A DNA stretch of 64,000 nt, from contig NZ_BSTS01000012.1 in NCBI RefSeq assembly GCF_030269665.1, forward strand, positions 1-64,000. The letters run 5' to 3'. Below the pieces are notes generated by a model that ran no database searches, was not told where the DNA came from, and worked only from the letters and a program-made list of their open reading frames with translations. The position numbers and the translations under genes were made by a program. The stretch's first letter is position 1, and the number at the start of each line of letters is the position of its first letter. Positions 23,497 through 33,937 of this stretch are shown piece by piece. Origin of the DNA: Actinomycetospora sp. NBRC 106375. GTDB taxonomy: Bacteria > Actinomycetota > Actinomycetes > Mycobacteriales > Pseudonocardiaceae.

Positions 23497-25143
23497 TCAG
23501 CCGCCGAGCAGGTGCCGCACGCGCTCGGGGCCGGCGGCGAGGAGCAGCGTGGGCAGGCGCGGCCCGGTGTCCGCGCCGACCAGCAGCTGGTAGACGACGA
23601 CGAAGAAGCGCCGCTGGGCCGCCTTGAGCTCGTCGGTGGGCTTCACGTCGAGCGGCAGACCGGCCTGCTTCTTGGGCACGCCGTAGACGAGCGTGGTGAG
23701 CCCGTCGAGCGACCAGTCGTCGGTGAGGTGGTCGCGCAGCATCGCGACGGCCTCGCGGTCCTGCTCGTCGAGGGAGGCGAGCAGGTCGGTGTCGGGCTCG
23801 TCGCGCACGCGGGTGTGCGCGTCCTCGGGCAGGTAGCTCTCGACCCACTGGGTGACGCGGTCGAGGCGCGGGCGCGCGCCGTCGAGGGTGACGCCGAGCC
23901 CGGCGAGGATGCGTTCGAGCTGGGCCGGGTCGCCGGCGGTGATGTCGACGACCGAGGCGAGCGTGCGGTAGGAGACGGGCTCCGGGGTGCGGGACAGCTC
24001 GCGCTCGGCGGTGCTCACCGCGCGGACGTGCCCGGTGGTCTCGATCCCGCCCGCCGTGCCCGCCGCGACCTTGCGCTCCAGGGCGTCCCACTCGTCGTAG
24101 AGGCGGTGCAGCTCCGCGTCGAACGCGACCTTGATGGCCTGGTTGGGCCGGCGGCGCGCGAACAGCCACCGCAGCACCGGCGTCTCGAGGATCGCCAGGG
24201 CGTCGCCCGGGGTGGGCACCGCGCCGCGGGAGCTGGACATCTTCGCCTGCCCGGTGATGCCGACGAAGGCGTACATGGGACCGATGGGCTGCCGGCCGCC
24301 GAAGACCTCGTCCACGATCAGCCCGCCGACCTGGTACGACGAGCCGGGCGAGGAGTGGTCGACCCCGGAGGGCTCGAAGTGCACGCCCTCGTACGACCAG
24401 CGCATCGGCCAGTCGACCTTCCACACCAGCTTGCCGCGGGTGAACTCGCGCAGCGGCACCGTCTCGGAGAACCCGCACGCGCACGTGTAGGTCATCTCGG
24501 TGGTGTCGTCGTCGTACGCGGTGATCGTCGTGTCGTCGCGCCCGCAGCCGCCGCAGTAGGGCTTGAACGGGAAGTACTCGGCGCCGTGCACGACGTCGGC
24601 ATCATCGTCGGGGTCGTCGTCCTCCGCGTCCTTCTTCTTCGTGCGGAAGCGGCCGAGGATGCCGTCGATCGTCGCGCGCTCGCGCATCGCGAGCAGCACC
24701 TGGTCGCGATAGGCGCCCGAGGTGTACATCGCGGTCTGGCTGATGCCGCGGAACGGCACGCCGAGCTCCTCGAGCGCGGCGATCATCGGGGCCTTGAAGT
24801 GGTCGGCCCAGGTGTCGTACGGGCTGCCGAACGGCGGGGGGACCGCGGAGAGGGGCTTGCCGATGTGCTCGGACCAGGCCGGGTCGACGCCGGCGGGCAC
24901 ACGGCGGAAGCGGTCGTAGTCGTCCCACGAGATCAGGTGCTCGCACTCGTAGCCGCGGCGGCGGATCTCGTCGGCGACGAGGTGCGGCGTCATCACCTCG
25001 CGCAGGTTGCCGAGGTGGATCGGGCCCGAGGGGCTCAGGCCCGAGGCGCAGACGATCCTGCTCCCCGGTCCGGCGCGCTCGATGACCTCGTCGGCCATCG
25101 TCGACACCCAGTCCGGCTCCGGTGTCCCGGCCGTCTCCACCAC
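23497..25143 (-). CDS. lysS: Lysyl-tRNA synthetase, class I
   Basis: 548 residues of the class I (archaeal-type) LysRS, unrelated in fold to the common class II enzyme. HIGH motif as H43-L-G-N46 (SGPIHLGN), KMSKS as KMSSS (about 301), and a zinc-type C-x-x-C pair (YCGGCGRD ... YTCACGF). The WDDYDRFRRVP segment is typical. Charges tRNA-Lys. Whether it is the only LysRS cannot be judged from the window. 43 bp downstream of the FAH-family gene on the same strand. Confidence 0.94.
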   Translation of the reverse strand: MVETAGTPEPDWVSTMADEVIERAGPGSRIVCASGLSPSGPIHLGNLREVMTPHLVADEIRRRGYECEHLISWDDYDRFRRVPAGVDPAWSEHIGKPLSAVPPPFGSPYDTWADHFKAPMIAALEELGVPFRGISQTAMYTSGAYRDQVLLAMRERATIDGILGRFRTKKKDAEDDDPDDDADVVHGAEYFPFKPYCGGCGRDDTTITAYDDDTTEMTYTCACGFSETVPLREFTRGKLVWKVDWPMRWSYEGVHFEPSGVDHSSPGSSYQVGGLIVDEVFGGRQPIGPMYAFVGITGQAKMSSSRGAVPTPGDALAILETPVLRWLFARRRPNQAIKVAFDAELHRLYDEWDALERKVAAGTAGGIETTGHVRAVSTAERELSRTPEPVSYRTLASVVDITAGDPAQLERILAGLGVTLDGARPRLDRVTQWVESYLPEDAHTRVRDEPDTDLLASLDEQDREAVAMLRDHLTDDWSLDGLTTLVYGVPKKQAGLPLDVKPTDELKAAQRRFFVVVYQLLVGADTGPRLPTLLLAAGPERVRHLLGG

Positions 25144-25186
25144 CTGCGCGTGCTCCTTCTCCCGGATCGATCCCGTTCCAGGGTAG

Positions 25187-25981
25187 CTATCGGACCTGGA
25201 CCGGGTTGGTGAGCGTGCCGATGCCCTCGACGGTGACGCTGACCTGCTGCCCGGCGCTCATCGGCCCGACCCCGGAGGGCGTCCCGGTGAGGATCACGTC
25301 ACCGGGCAGCAGCGTCATGACCCGCGAGATGTAGGCGATCAGCTCGTCGATCGGGTGCAGCAGCAGGTGCGTGCGGGAGTCCTGCCGGACCTCGCCGTCG
25401 AGCTCGGTGCGGATCGCGAGGTCGTCCGGGTCGATCGTCGTCTCGATCCACGGCCCCAGCGGGCAGAACGAGTCGTAGCCCTTCGCCCGCGTCCACTGCC
25501 CGTCGGACTGCTGCAGGTCCCGCGCGGTGACGTCGTTGGCGACGGTGTAGCCGAGGACGACGTCGCGGGCACGCGCCTCGGGGACGTCGCGGCACGGCCG
25601 CCCGATGACGATCGCGAGCTCGCCCTCGAAGTCGACGCGCTGGGAGTCCGGCGGCAGCTGGATCGCCAGGCCGGGCCCGATGACGCTCGTCGAGGGCTTC
25701 ATGAAGATCAGCGGGACCGGCGGGGCCTCGCCGCCCATCTCGTCGACGTGCGCGGCGTAGTTCTTGCCGATGCAGACGACCTTGGTGGGCAGGATCGGAG
25801 CGAGCAGCCGGACGTCGGCGAGCGGCCAGGTCCGTCCCGTGAAGGTCGGGTCGCCGAAGGGGTGCTCGGCGATCTCGGCGCAGACGTCGGCGGAGGACTC
25901 GGGCTCGCCCCCGGCGGTCGAGGCGGACTGCAGGGCGGCGAACGAGACGCCCTCGGCATGGGCGATCCGGGCGAGGCGCAC
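25187..25981 (-). CDS. Fumarylacetoacetate hydrolase (FAH) family protein
   Basis: 264 residues, GTG start. The FAH catalytic core is clear: KVVCIGKNYAAHVDEMG, FMKPSTSVIGPG, the metal-binding acidic residues in RVDFEGELAIVIG, and TPSGVGPMSAGQQVSVTVEGIGTLTNPV at the end. Such enzymes hydrate or hydrolyse beta-diketo acids in aromatic degradation. Position before leuB/serA matches M. tuberculosis Rv2993c, so it is a core gene and not part of the catabolic block. Exact substrate unknown. Confidence 0.9.
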   Translation of the reverse strand: MRLARIAHAEGVSFAALQSASTAGGEPESSADVCAEIAEHPFGDPTFTGRTWPLADVRLLAPILPTKVVCIGKNYAAHVDEMGGEAPPVPLIFMKPSTSVIGPGLAIQLPPDSQRVDFEGELAIVIGRPCRDVPEARARDVVLGYTVANDVTARDLQQSDGQWTRAKGYDSFCPLGPWIETTIDPDDLAIRTELDGEVRQDSRTHLLLHPIDELIAYISRVMTLLPGDVILTGTPSGVGPMSAGQQVSVTVEGIGTLTNPVQVR

Positions 25982-26008
25982 GGCCGCCGACCCTATCCGG
26001 CGGGGTGC

Positions 26009-27019
26009 TCAGAGCGCGCCGGCGGCCACCGGCTCGTCCTCGTCCACCCACGACCACCGCTCGTGGTCCGGGGCGACGGCGTTCAGCTCCGCGAGACCCG
26101 TGACCGGCACGGCGAGGTACACGCCCTGGTCGACCCACAGCCACGCGAGACGGGTGCCGGCGGCGTGCGCGGCGCGCGCGACCTCGACGTGCAGCACGGT
26201 GCTGAGGTACTTGACGTGACCGGCGTAGTCGAGGTCCGCCACGTCGTCGCCCAGACGTAGACGCAGGTGGTGGCGCCCGTCGTCGGTGATCTCGACGTGC
26301 TCGAGGTGCACGGCGAGCGCGTCCCCGACCAGCCGAGCCAGGTCCTCGACCTGCTCGCGCAGGGTGTCGGCGAACTGCTCGGCGTGGCCGTCGTGGAACG
26401 CGAGGTCCGCGAGGTGCGGCTCGGCGTCGAACCCGGGGTGCCAGTAGGCGGCCTCCCCGATCGCGCCGAGCACCGTCCCGGCGGTCGGCGGCTCGCCGGC
26501 GTCGGCGACGGCCTCGGCGATCGCGTCGACGTCGGGGACGGCGGTCGGGAGCACCCCGGCCTCGGCGAGCACCCGCAGCAACCGCCCCGTCGCCGCCCGC
26601 CCCTCCGGCGACAGCTCCGGCCGTTCCTGCGGGGGTGGCGGGGGTGGGAGTGGGGGCGACGTCGGCGCGGTCAGCGGCGTCGGCGCGGTCAGCGGCGTCG
26701 GCGCGGTCAGCGGCGTCGGCGCGGTCAGCGGCGTCCTGGGTGTTCGAGCAATGCGGCTTTCCTGGCGTCTCACGCCAGGATCGCCACATCGATCACGCGC
26801 GGACGATGTGGGCGTGTCGCGAGCTCGCCGCACACCTCGCCACGCCATCGTCCCCAGGAGCGCGAGGGCGAGCGCCGCCATGACGTAGGGGAACGCACGG
26901 TCGACCGGCGTGCGGCCCGGTCCGTCCGCGGTCAGCCCGAGAACGACGAAGTACCCGGCGACCGCCACGCCGCACGTCACCTCGACAGCGGCGACGACCA
27001 GGTTCCCCCGGCGTGTCAC
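26009..27019 (-). CDS. Hypothetical membrane-anchored protein with PLTAPT repeats
   Basis: 336 residues, GTG start. Two membrane helices at the N-terminus (AAVEVTCGVAVAGYFVVLGL and YVMAALALALLGTMAW), then a linker made of five PLTAPT-like hexapeptides and a poly-proline run, then a soluble domain of about 200 residues without a family I know (LSPEGRAATGRLLRVLAEAG ... YLAVPVTGLAEL). The linker DNA is an 18-bp tandem repeat. Just before it the reading frame also passes through a 46-bp palindromic repeat that encodes GDPGVRRQESRIA. A second copy of that palindrome forms the whole spacer upstream of the start. Real gene likely, since the soluble domain has strong codon bias. Confidence 0.6.
   Translation of the reverse strand: MTRRGNLVVAAVEVTCGVAVAGYFVVLGLTADGPGRTPVDRAFPYVMAALALALLGTMAWRGVRRARDTPTSSARDRCGDPGVRRQESRIARTPRTPLTAPTPLTAPTPLTAPTPLTAPTSPPLPPPPPPQERPELSPEGRAATGRLLRVLAEAGVLPTAVPDVDAIAEAVADAGEPPTAGTVLGAIGEAAYWHPGFDAEPHLADLAFHDGHAEQFADTLREQVEDLARLVGDALAVHLEHVEITDDGRHHLRLRLGDDVADLDYAGHVKYLSTVLHVEVARAAHAAGTRLAWLWVDQGVYLAVPVTGLAELNAVAPDHERWSWVDEDEPVAAGAL
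26661..26732. repeat. Four exact 18-bp tandem repeats
   Basis: The unit gtcggcgcggtcagcggc occurs four times in succession without mismatch. Being a multiple of three, it encodes PLTAPT repeats in the linker of the membrane protein on the minus strand and can change copy number without breaking the frame. Confidence 0.9.
26745..26790 (+). repeat. 46-bp palindromic repeat, copy A (inside a gene)
   Basis: Begins cgagcaatgcggctttcctg and contains the hairpin CCTGGCGT/ACGCCAGG. It matches the reverse complement of copy B at 45 of 46 positions. It lies within the coding region of the membrane protein and keeps its frame open. Confidence 0.85.
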
Positions 27020-27028
27020 GTCGTCGAG

Positions 27029-27074
27029 GATGTGGCGATCCTGGCGTCAGACGCCAGGAAAGCCGCATTGCTCG
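27029..27074 (-). repeat. 46-bp palindromic repeat, copy B (between genes)
   Basis: Inverted relative to copy A with a single C/G difference in the loop. It fills nearly the whole gap between the leuB stop and the start of the membrane-protein gene, so its hairpin may also terminate leuB transcripts. Confidence 0.85.
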
Positions 27075-27092
27075 CAACGGGACGGTGCGCCA

Positions 27093-28139
27093 CTAGGCGG
27101 GGGTACGGGTGCCCGCGGTCGAGGAGACCAGGGCCGCGAGGCGGTCGCCGACCGCCGAGGTGCCGCCCGGGTTGGTGTGGTCGCGGGTGGCGAGGTCGAA
27201 GGCCACGGCCGCCTCGACGCGGCGGGCGAGCTCGGGCTCGCCGAGGTGGTCGAGCAGTAGCGCTACCGAGAGGATCGCGGCGGTCGGGTCGGCGATGCCC
27301 TTGCCCGCGATGTCCGGCGCGGAGCCGTGCACGGGCTCGAACATGCTCGGGTTGGCGCGCGAGACGTCGAGGTTGCCCGAGGCCGCGAGGCCGATGCCGC
27401 CCGTCACCGCGGCCGCGAGGTCGGTGAGGATGTCGCCGAACAGGTTGTCGGTGACGATCACGTCGTAGCGCGACGGGTCGGTGACCAGGTGGATCGTCGT
27501 CGAGTCGACGTGCTGGTAGTCGACCGAGACCTCCGGGTGCTCGAGCGAGACCTCCTCGACCACGCGCGACCACAGCGAGCCGGCGTGGGTGAGCACGTTG
27601 GTCTTGTGCACGAGCGTGAGCTTGCGGCGCGGGCGGTTGTTGGCGCGCGTGAAGGCGTCCCGCACGACGCGCTCGACGCCGAACGCGGTGTTGACGCTGA
27701 CCTCGGTGGCGATCTCCTGCGGGGTGTCCTTGCGCAGCAGCCCGCCGGTGCCCGCGTACGGGCCCTCGGTGCCCTCGCGGACCACGATGAGGTCGATCTC
27801 GGCGTTGCCCGAGAGCGGCCCGCGCACGCCCGGGTAGAGCCGGGCGGGGCGCAGGTTGACGTGGTGGTCGAGCTCGAAGCGCAGCCGCAGCAGCAGGCCG
27901 CGCTCGAGGATGCCGCTGGGCACCGACGGGTCGCCCACCGCGCCGAGCAGGATCGCGTCGTGCTCGCGCAGCTCGGAGAGCACCGACTCGGGAAGCAGCT
28001 CCCCCGTCGAGTGCCACCGCGCCGCGCCGAGGTCGTACTGCGTGGTCTCCACCGAGGGGGCGACCTCGTCCAGGACCTTCAGCGCTTCGCCGACGACCTC
28101 GGGACCGATGCCGTCCCCGGGCACCACCGCGAGTCGCAT
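27093..28139 (-). CDS. leuB: 3-isopropylmalate dehydrogenase
   Basis: Third enzyme of leucine synthesis: oxidative decarboxylation of 3-isopropylmalate with NAD. 348 residues from the ATG at 28139, which a GGAGG precedes; an ATG three codons earlier is less well placed. [12 protein letters not shown], the substrate arginines in [31 protein letters not shown], the KTNV region and [13 protein letters not shown] (Mg-binding aspartates) and [15 protein letters not shown] are all present. Located between serA and the FAH gene, as in mycobacteria. Confidence 0.96.
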   Translation of the reverse strand: MRLAVVPGDGIGPEVVGEALKVLDEVAPSVETTQYDLGAARWHSTGELLPESVLSELREHDAILLGAVGDPSVPSGILERGLLLRLRFELDHHVNLRPARLYPGVRGPLSGNAEIDLIVVREGTEGPYAGTGGLLRKDTPQEIATEVSVNTAFGVERVVRDAFTRANNRPRRKLTLVHKTNVLTHAGSLWSRVVEEVSLEHPEVSVDYQHVDSTTIHLVTDPSRYDVIVTDNLFGDILTDLAAAVTGGIGLAASGNLDVSRANPSMFEPVHGSAPDIAGKGIADPTAAILSVALLLDHLGEPELARRVEAAVAFDLATRDHTNPGGTSAVGDRLAALVSSTAGTRTPA

Positions 28140-28330
28140 CCGCAACAACCTCCACCGAGCGGGTCGCCCCGCGACGGGGTGACCGGGGCTGACCCGGGGA
28201 GACTACTAGGCGTGTCGGTCGATCACGGAACCGGATCGCCGGATCGTAGGAATGCGGTCTCCGACGGGGTTGCTGCGCTCGGCGGGGTTTGAGCGGCGGA
28301 ACGGCCCTGCCGGACCTCGACCGCCCCGGA

Positions 28331-29935
28331 TCAGCCGAAGGTGATCAGCCGGGTCGTCCGCGCGTCGAGCGCCTGGCCGATCGTCTCGAGCACCTCGGAG
28401 CCGACGGGCTGGTCGACGCGCAGGAGCATGATCGACGAGGACCGGTCGCGCTGCTGCGAGAGCTGGGCGGCCTCGATGTTGACGTCCGACTCGCCGAGCA
28501 TCGTGCCGACGGTGCCCATGGCCCCGGGGCGGTCGGAGTACTCGAACAGCAGCACGTGGCCCTCGGCGCGCAGGTCGAAGCTGCGCCCGTTGATCTCGAC
28601 GAGCTTCTCGACCTCGTCCTCGCCGGTCAGGGTTCCTGAGACCGTGACCGCGTCGGAGCCGTCCGAGCCGTCGCGCACCGCCCGCAGGGTGACCATGCTG
28701 CGGTGGTTCGGGCTCTCGGTCGCGGTCTCGACGGTCGCGGCGACGCCGCGCTCCTCGGCCAGGGCGGGGGCGTTGACGAAGGTGACGGGCTCGTCGACGA
28801 CCTCGCCGAACACCCCGCGCAGCGCCGCCAGCGCGAGCACCGAGACGTCCTCGTGCGCGAGCTCGCCGCGGACCTGCACCTGCAGCTCCCCCGGCGCCCC
28901 GACGAGGTCGGAGAGCAGGATGCCGAGCTTCTGCGTGATGCCCAGCCACGGCCGGACCTCCTCGCCCACCGCGCCGCCGGAGACGTTGACGGCATCGGGG
29001 ACGAAGTCGCCGCGCAGGCCCGCGAGCACGGAGTGGGCCACGTCGGTGCCGGCGCGGTCCTGGGCCTCCGCGGTGGAGGCACCCAGGTGCGGCGTCACCG
29101 TCACCTGCGGGAGCTCGAAGAGCGGCGAGGAGGTCGTCGGCTCGGTGACGTAGACGTCGATGCCGGCGCCGGCGACGTGGCCGGAGCGCACCGCCTCGGC
29201 CAGCGCGTCCTCGTCGACCAGCCCGCCGCGCGCGGCGTTGACGATGATGACGCCCGGCTTGGTCTTGGCCAGCGCCTCCTTGCCGATGAGGCCCTGCGTC
29301 TCCGGGGTCTTCGGCAGGTGGATGGTCATCATGTCCGCGCGGGCGAGCAGCTCGTCGAGCTCCACGAGCTCGATGCCCAGCTGCGCCGCGCGGGCCTGCG
29401 GCAGGTACGGGTCGTACGCGATGACATGGGTGCCGAACGCCGCGATGCGCGCCGCGAAGAGCTGGCCGATCTTGCCGAGGCCGATGACGCCGACCGTCTT
29501 GCCCTGGATCTCGACGCCGGAGAGCTTGCTGCGCTCCCACTTGCCCTCGCGCAGGCTCGCGTCGGCCTGCGGGATGTGGCGGGCGGTGGCCAGCAGCAGC
29601 GCGAGCGCGTGCTCCGCGGCGGAGACGATGTTCGACGTGGGGGCGTTGACCACCATGACGCCGTGGGACGTCGCCGCCGGGACCTCGACGTTGTCGAGCC
29701 CGACCCCGGCGCGGCCCACGATCTTCAGCTGCTTCGCGGCGGCGAAGACCTCGGCGTCGACCTGTGTCGCCGAGCGCACCAGCAGGGCGTCGGCCGTCGC
29801 GACGGCGTCCAGCAGCGCGGCACGGTCGGTGCCGTCGACGGAGCGGACCTCGACCTCGTCGCCGAACACCTCCAGCGTCGACGGCGCGAGCTTCTCGGCC
29901 ATCAGGACGACGGGCTTGCTGGCGGCGGTGGTCAC
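28331..29935 (-). CDS. serA: D-3-phosphoglycerate dehydrogenase
   Basis: First step of serine synthesis. 534 residues from the GTG at 29935 (GGGAG upstream), the long form with four domains: catalytic domain, NAD-binding domain (VGVIGLGKIGQLFAARIAAFG at about 150, catalytic Arg/Glu/His region ending VTPHLGASTAEAQ), allosteric substrate-binding domain, and a C-terminal ACT domain (VLLFEYSDRPGAMGTVGTMLGESDVNI) for serine feedback. Same strand and order as M. tuberculosis serA1 next to leuB. Confidence 0.96.
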   Translation of the reverse strand: MTTAASKPVVLMAEKLAPSTLEVFGDEVEVRSVDGTDRAALLDAVATADALLVRSATQVDAEVFAAAKQLKIVGRAGVGLDNVEVPAATSHGVMVVNAPTSNIVSAAEHALALLLATARHIPQADASLREGKWERSKLSGVEIQGKTVGVIGLGKIGQLFAARIAAFGTHVIAYDPYLPQARAAQLGIELVELDELLARADMMTIHLPKTPETQGLIGKEALAKTKPGVIIVNAARGGLVDEDALAEAVRSGHVAGAGIDVYVTEPTTSSPLFELPQVTVTPHLGASTAEAQDRAGTDVAHSVLAGLRGDFVPDAVNVSGGAVGEEVRPWLGITQKLGILLSDLVGAPGELQVQVRGELAHEDVSVLALAALRGVFGEVVDEPVTFVNAPALAEERGVAATVETATESPNHRSMVTLRAVRDGSDGSDAVTVSGTLTGEDEVEKLVEINGRSFDLRAEGHVLLFEYSDRPGAMGTVGTMLGESDVNIEAAQLSQQRDRSSSIMLLRVDQPVGSEVLETIGQALDARTTRLITFG

Positions 29936-30089
29936 GTGTGATCGCTCCCGGGGGGTCGGCGGTCCACGCCGACGAGCCCTGCACCTACCGATGTCACACA
30001 CGCCGACGTGCGTACGGGCCTGATCGTCCCGTACTCACGGCGAGCTTACCGACCCGTCGTGAACCGATTCACAGGGTCACGGGGTGACG

Positions 30090-30138
30090 AACGAACGACG
30101 CTCTCGCTGCTTCGGAGGTAGCGAGAGCGCCGTTCGTT
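30090..30138 (-). terminator. Strong hairpin downstream of ilvC
   Basis: Arms of 19 bases, aacgaacgacgctctcgct and agcgagagcgccgttcgtt, pair with one mismatch around an 11-base loop (gcttcggaggt). It lies 57 bp after the ilvC stop and before the serA promoter region. No U-tract, so it is either a GC-type terminator or an extragenic palindrome. Confidence 0.6.
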
Positions 30139-30194
30139 CACCAGACACGCTGCTCCGGACGCCCCGCACGACGGGCATCCGGGCGAGCGGGCGA

Positions 30195-31226
<1,032 letters not shown>

Positions 31227-31278
31227 CTACTTCCTTCCGGGGTCTGGCTGTACGGGAGACGAATCTAGCGGGGGCGAG

Positions 31279-31785
31279 CTAGCGGTGGTGCGCGGCGATC
31301 GACCGCGGCCCGCGGGACAGCGCGACCATGCCCGACTGGACCACCTCGCGGATGCCGTAGGGCTCGAGCATCCGGCGCAGGGCGTTCAGCTTGTCCTCGG
31401 TGCCGGTGGCCTCGACCGTGACCGCCTCGGGCGAGACGTCGACGACCTTGGCGCGGAACATCTGCGTCACCTCGAGGACCTGCGAGCGCACGCTGGCGTC
31501 GGCACGGATCTTCATCATGACCAGCTCGCGCTGCACCGACGTGGTCGGCTCCAGCTCGACGATCTTGATGACGTGCACGAGCTTGTTGAGCTGCTTGGTG
31601 ACCTGCTCGAGGGGGAAGTCGTCGACGGTGACGCAGATCGTCATCCGTGAGATCCCCTCCTCCTCGGTGGGGCCCACGGCCAGCGACTGGATGTTGTAGC
31701 CGCGCCGCGAGAACAGCCCCGAGATGCGGGCGAGCACGCCGGGCTTGTCCTCGACGAGGACGGACAGCGTGTGGGTCGTGGTCAC
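31279..31785 (-). CDS. ilvN: Acetolactate synthase small (regulatory) subunit
   Basis: 168 residues with an N-terminal ACT domain ([34 protein letters not shown]) that binds valine, and the C-terminal ALS_ss domain ([10 protein letters not shown]). Confers feedback control on IlvB. GTG overlaps the ilvB stop by GTGA, giving coupled translation at near-equal levels. Confidence 0.96.
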   Translation of the reverse strand: MTTTHTLSVLVEDKPGVLARISGLFSRRGYNIQSLAVGPTEEEGISRMTICVTVDDFPLEQVTKQLNKLVHVIKIVELEPTTSVQRELVMMKIRADASVRSQVLEVTQMFRAKVVDVSPEAVTVEATGTEDKLNALRRMLEPYGIREVVQSGMVALSRGPRSIAAHHR

Positions 31786-33725
31786 GCGGGCACCTCGTCG
31801 GCTCCACCCGTCTCCGGGTCGTCGAACAGCGGGCGGATGTCGCGCGCGGCCATGATCTGGTCGTTGCCCGTGCCGGCCGCGACCATCGGCCAGACCTGCG
31901 CGTCGGCGCCCACGGTGAAGTCGATGACCACGGGGCGGTCGTCGATCGCCATCGCCTGCTCGATCACGCGGTCGACGTCGTCCTTCGACTCGCAGCGCAG
32001 GCCCTCGCACCCGAGCGCCTGGGCGAGCATGACGAAGTCGGGCACGCGGTGCTTGTGCGTGCCGAGCTCGGTGTTCGAGTAGCGCTCCTCGTAGAACAGG
32101 GTCTGCCACTGGCGGACCATGCCGAGGTTGCCGTTGTTGATGACCGCGACCTTGATCGGGATGCCCTCGATCGCGCAGGTCGCGAGCTCCTGGTTGGTCA
32201 TCTGGAAGCAGCCGTCGCCGTCGACGCACCACACCGTGGTGTCCGGCATCCCGACCTTGGCGCCCATCGCGGCGGGCACGCCGTAGCCCATCGTCCCGGC
32301 GCCGCCGGAGTTGAGCCACGTGCGCGGCTTCTCGTAGCGGATGAACTGCGCGGCCCACATCTGGTGCTGGCCCACGCCCGCGGCGTAGATCGCGTCCGGG
32401 CCGGCGATGGCCCCGATCCGCTCGATGACGTACTCGGGCGAGAGCGTGCCGTCGGGCGGGTCGTCGTAGCCGAGCGGGAAGGTCGTCCGCCAGCCCTCCA
32501 GCTGCTCCCACCAGGGCCGGAGTCGCTCGTGGCGCTCCTCGCGGTCGGACTCCCCGGAGCGCAGGGCGCCGGTGAGCTCGGTGATGACCTCGCGGGCGTC
32601 ACCGACGATCGGCACGTCCGCGGGGCGGTTCTTGCCGATCTCGGCCGGGTCGACGTCGGCGTGGATGATCTTCGCGTCGGGCGCGAAGGTCGACAGATCG
32701 CCCGTCACACGGTCGTCGAAGCGGGCCCCCAGCGCGATGAGGAGGTCCGACTTCTGCATCGCCGCGACCGCGGCGACGGTGCCGTGCATGCCCGGCATCC
32801 CCAGGTTCTGGCGGTGGCCGTCGGGGAAGGCGCCGCGGGCCATGAGGGTGGTGACCACGGGCGCGCCGGTCTCGTCGGCGAGGTCGAGGAGCTCGGTGGA
32901 GGCCTCGGCCTTGATGACGCCGCCGCCGACGTAGAGGACGGGACGCCGCGCCTCGCGCACGAGGCGGGCGGCCGCGGCGATCTGCTTGGAGTGCGGCCGG
33001 GTCGTCGGCCGATAGCCGGGCAGCCGGGTCTCGACCGGCCAGCTGAAGGTCGTCTGCGCCTGCAGGACGTCCTTGGGCAGGTCCACGAGGACCGGCCCGG
33101 GACGTCCCGTCGACGCGATGTGGAACGCCTCCGCGATCGCCCGCGGGATGTCCGCGGGGTCGGTCACCAGCATGTTGTGCTTGGTGATCGGCATCGTGAT
33201 GCCGCAGATGTCGGCTTCCTGGAACGCGTCGGTGCCGATGAGCTTGCGCCCGACCTGTCCGGTGATCGCGACGACAGGCACCGAGTCGAGCATCGCGTCG
33301 GCGAGCGGGGTGACGAGGTTGGTCGCCCCCGGCCCGGAGGTCGCGATGCACACCCCGACCCGCCCGGTGGCCTGCGCGTAGCCGGTGGCGGCGTGGCCCG
33401 CGCCCTGCTCGTGGCGCACGAGGATGTGCCGCACGAGCGTCGAGTCGAACAGCGGGTCGTAGGCCGGGAGGATCGCGCCGCCCGGGATGCCGAAGACGAC
33501 GTCGCAGCCGACCGACTCGAGCGAGCGCACGAGCGAGCGGGCGCCGGTGGCGGGCTCGGGGTCGACGTGCGTGGGGCGCGGGGCGTCGGGACGGACGGGC
33601 TCCTGCGAGACCGTGTCCTGCTGCTCGCTGGGTGCGCCGGCGCGCGGAGCGGGGCGCCGGGTCGCGGCGCCGTTCGCGGCCGGGCCCGGGGTACCGGGCG
33701 GCGCGGAGGGTTTGGCTTGAGTCAT
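31782..33725 (-). CDS. ilvB: Acetolactate synthase large (catalytic) subunit
   Basis: ThDP- and FAD-dependent first common step of branched-chain amino acid synthesis. 647 residues, including about 65 Pro/Ala-rich N-terminal residues before the conserved core. [18 protein letters not shown], the catalytic Glu in [33 protein letters not shown], and the ThDP motif [29 protein letters not shown] are clear. Transcription is governed by the attenuator directly upstream. Confidence 0.97.
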   Translation of the reverse strand: MTQAKPSAPPGTPGPAANGAATRRPAPRAGAPSEQQDTVSQEPVRPDAPRPTHVDPEPATGARSLVRSLESVGCDVVFGIPGGAILPAYDPLFDSTLVRHILVRHEQGAGHAATGYAQATGRVGVCIATSGPGATNLVTPLADAMLDSVPVVAITGQVGRKLIGTDAFQEADICGITMPITKHNMLVTDPADIPRAIAEAFHIASTGRPGPVLVDLPKDVLQAQTTFSWPVETRLPGYRPTTRPHSKQIAAAARLVREARRPVLYVGGGVIKAEASTELLDLADETGAPVVTTLMARGAFPDGHRQNLGMPGMHGTVAAVAAMQKSDLLIALGARFDDRVTGDLSTFAPDAKIIHADVDPAEIGKNRPADVPIVGDAREVITELTGALRSGESDREERHERLRPWWEQLEGWRTTFPLGYDDPPDGTLSPEYVIERIGAIAGPDAIYAAGVGQHQMWAAQFIRYEKPRTWLNSGGAGTMGYGVPAAMGAKVGMPDTTVWCVDGDGCFQMTNQELATCAIEGIPIKVAVINNGNLGMVRQWQTLFYEERYSNTELGTHKHRVPDFVMLAQALGCEGLRCESKDDVDRVIEQAMAIDDRPVVIDFTVGADAQVWPMVAAGTGNDQIMAARDIRPLFDDPETGGADEVPA

Positions 33726-33779
33726 GGGGTGTCTGCCTCGAAGCGGTCGTTACCGGGTGCGGAACTGGGGCCGAACATG

Positions 33780-33812
33780 AAAAAGCCCCCACCGCCTCGA
33801 GGCGGAGAGGGC
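33780..33812 (-). terminator. Attenuator terminator of the ilvBNC operon
   Basis: On the minus strand the stem gccctctccgcc / ggcggtgggggc with loop tcga is followed directly by five T residues, a factor-independent terminator 54 bp before the ilvB start. Upstream, ggcgcgtcagc (33814-33824) can pair perfectly with gctgacgcgcc (33859-33869), which overlaps the last codons of the leader peptide; ribosome stalling would disturb this pairing. Confidence 0.8.
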
Positions 33813-33852
33813 AGGCGCGTCAGCAGGAACTCACGGCGGGCGGCGAGGCCCG

Positions 33853-33900
33853 TCAGGCGCTGACGCGCCCCGGGAGTACGAGAATTCGCCGCTGGATCAC
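33853..33900 (-). CDS. ilvB leader peptide
   Basis: GTG-initiated 15-codon frame encoding MIQRRILVLPGRVSA, with consecutive Ile-Leu-Val-Leu codons, the control amino acids of the operon. Its length, the ILVL core and a closing stop inside a stem match the actinobacterial ilvB leader peptides known from Streptomyces and mycobacteria. No ribosome-binding site precedes it; the promoter would start transcription at or beside the GTG, so it is probably translated leaderless. Confidence 0.8.
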   Translation of the reverse strand: MIQRRILVLPGRVSA

Positions 33901-33907
33901 GGGAGCG

Positions 33908-33937
33908 AGGGTAGGTGGCGGCTCGGCAGGTCGTCAA
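33908..33937 (-). promoter_or_regulatory. Promoter of the ilv leader/operon
   Basis: TTGACG (33937-33932) and TACCCT (33913-33908) are separated by 18 bp. Seven bases separate the -10 box from the GTG of the leader peptide, which fits a transcript beginning at the start codon itself. Housekeeping-sigma type by inspection. Confidence 0.65.
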
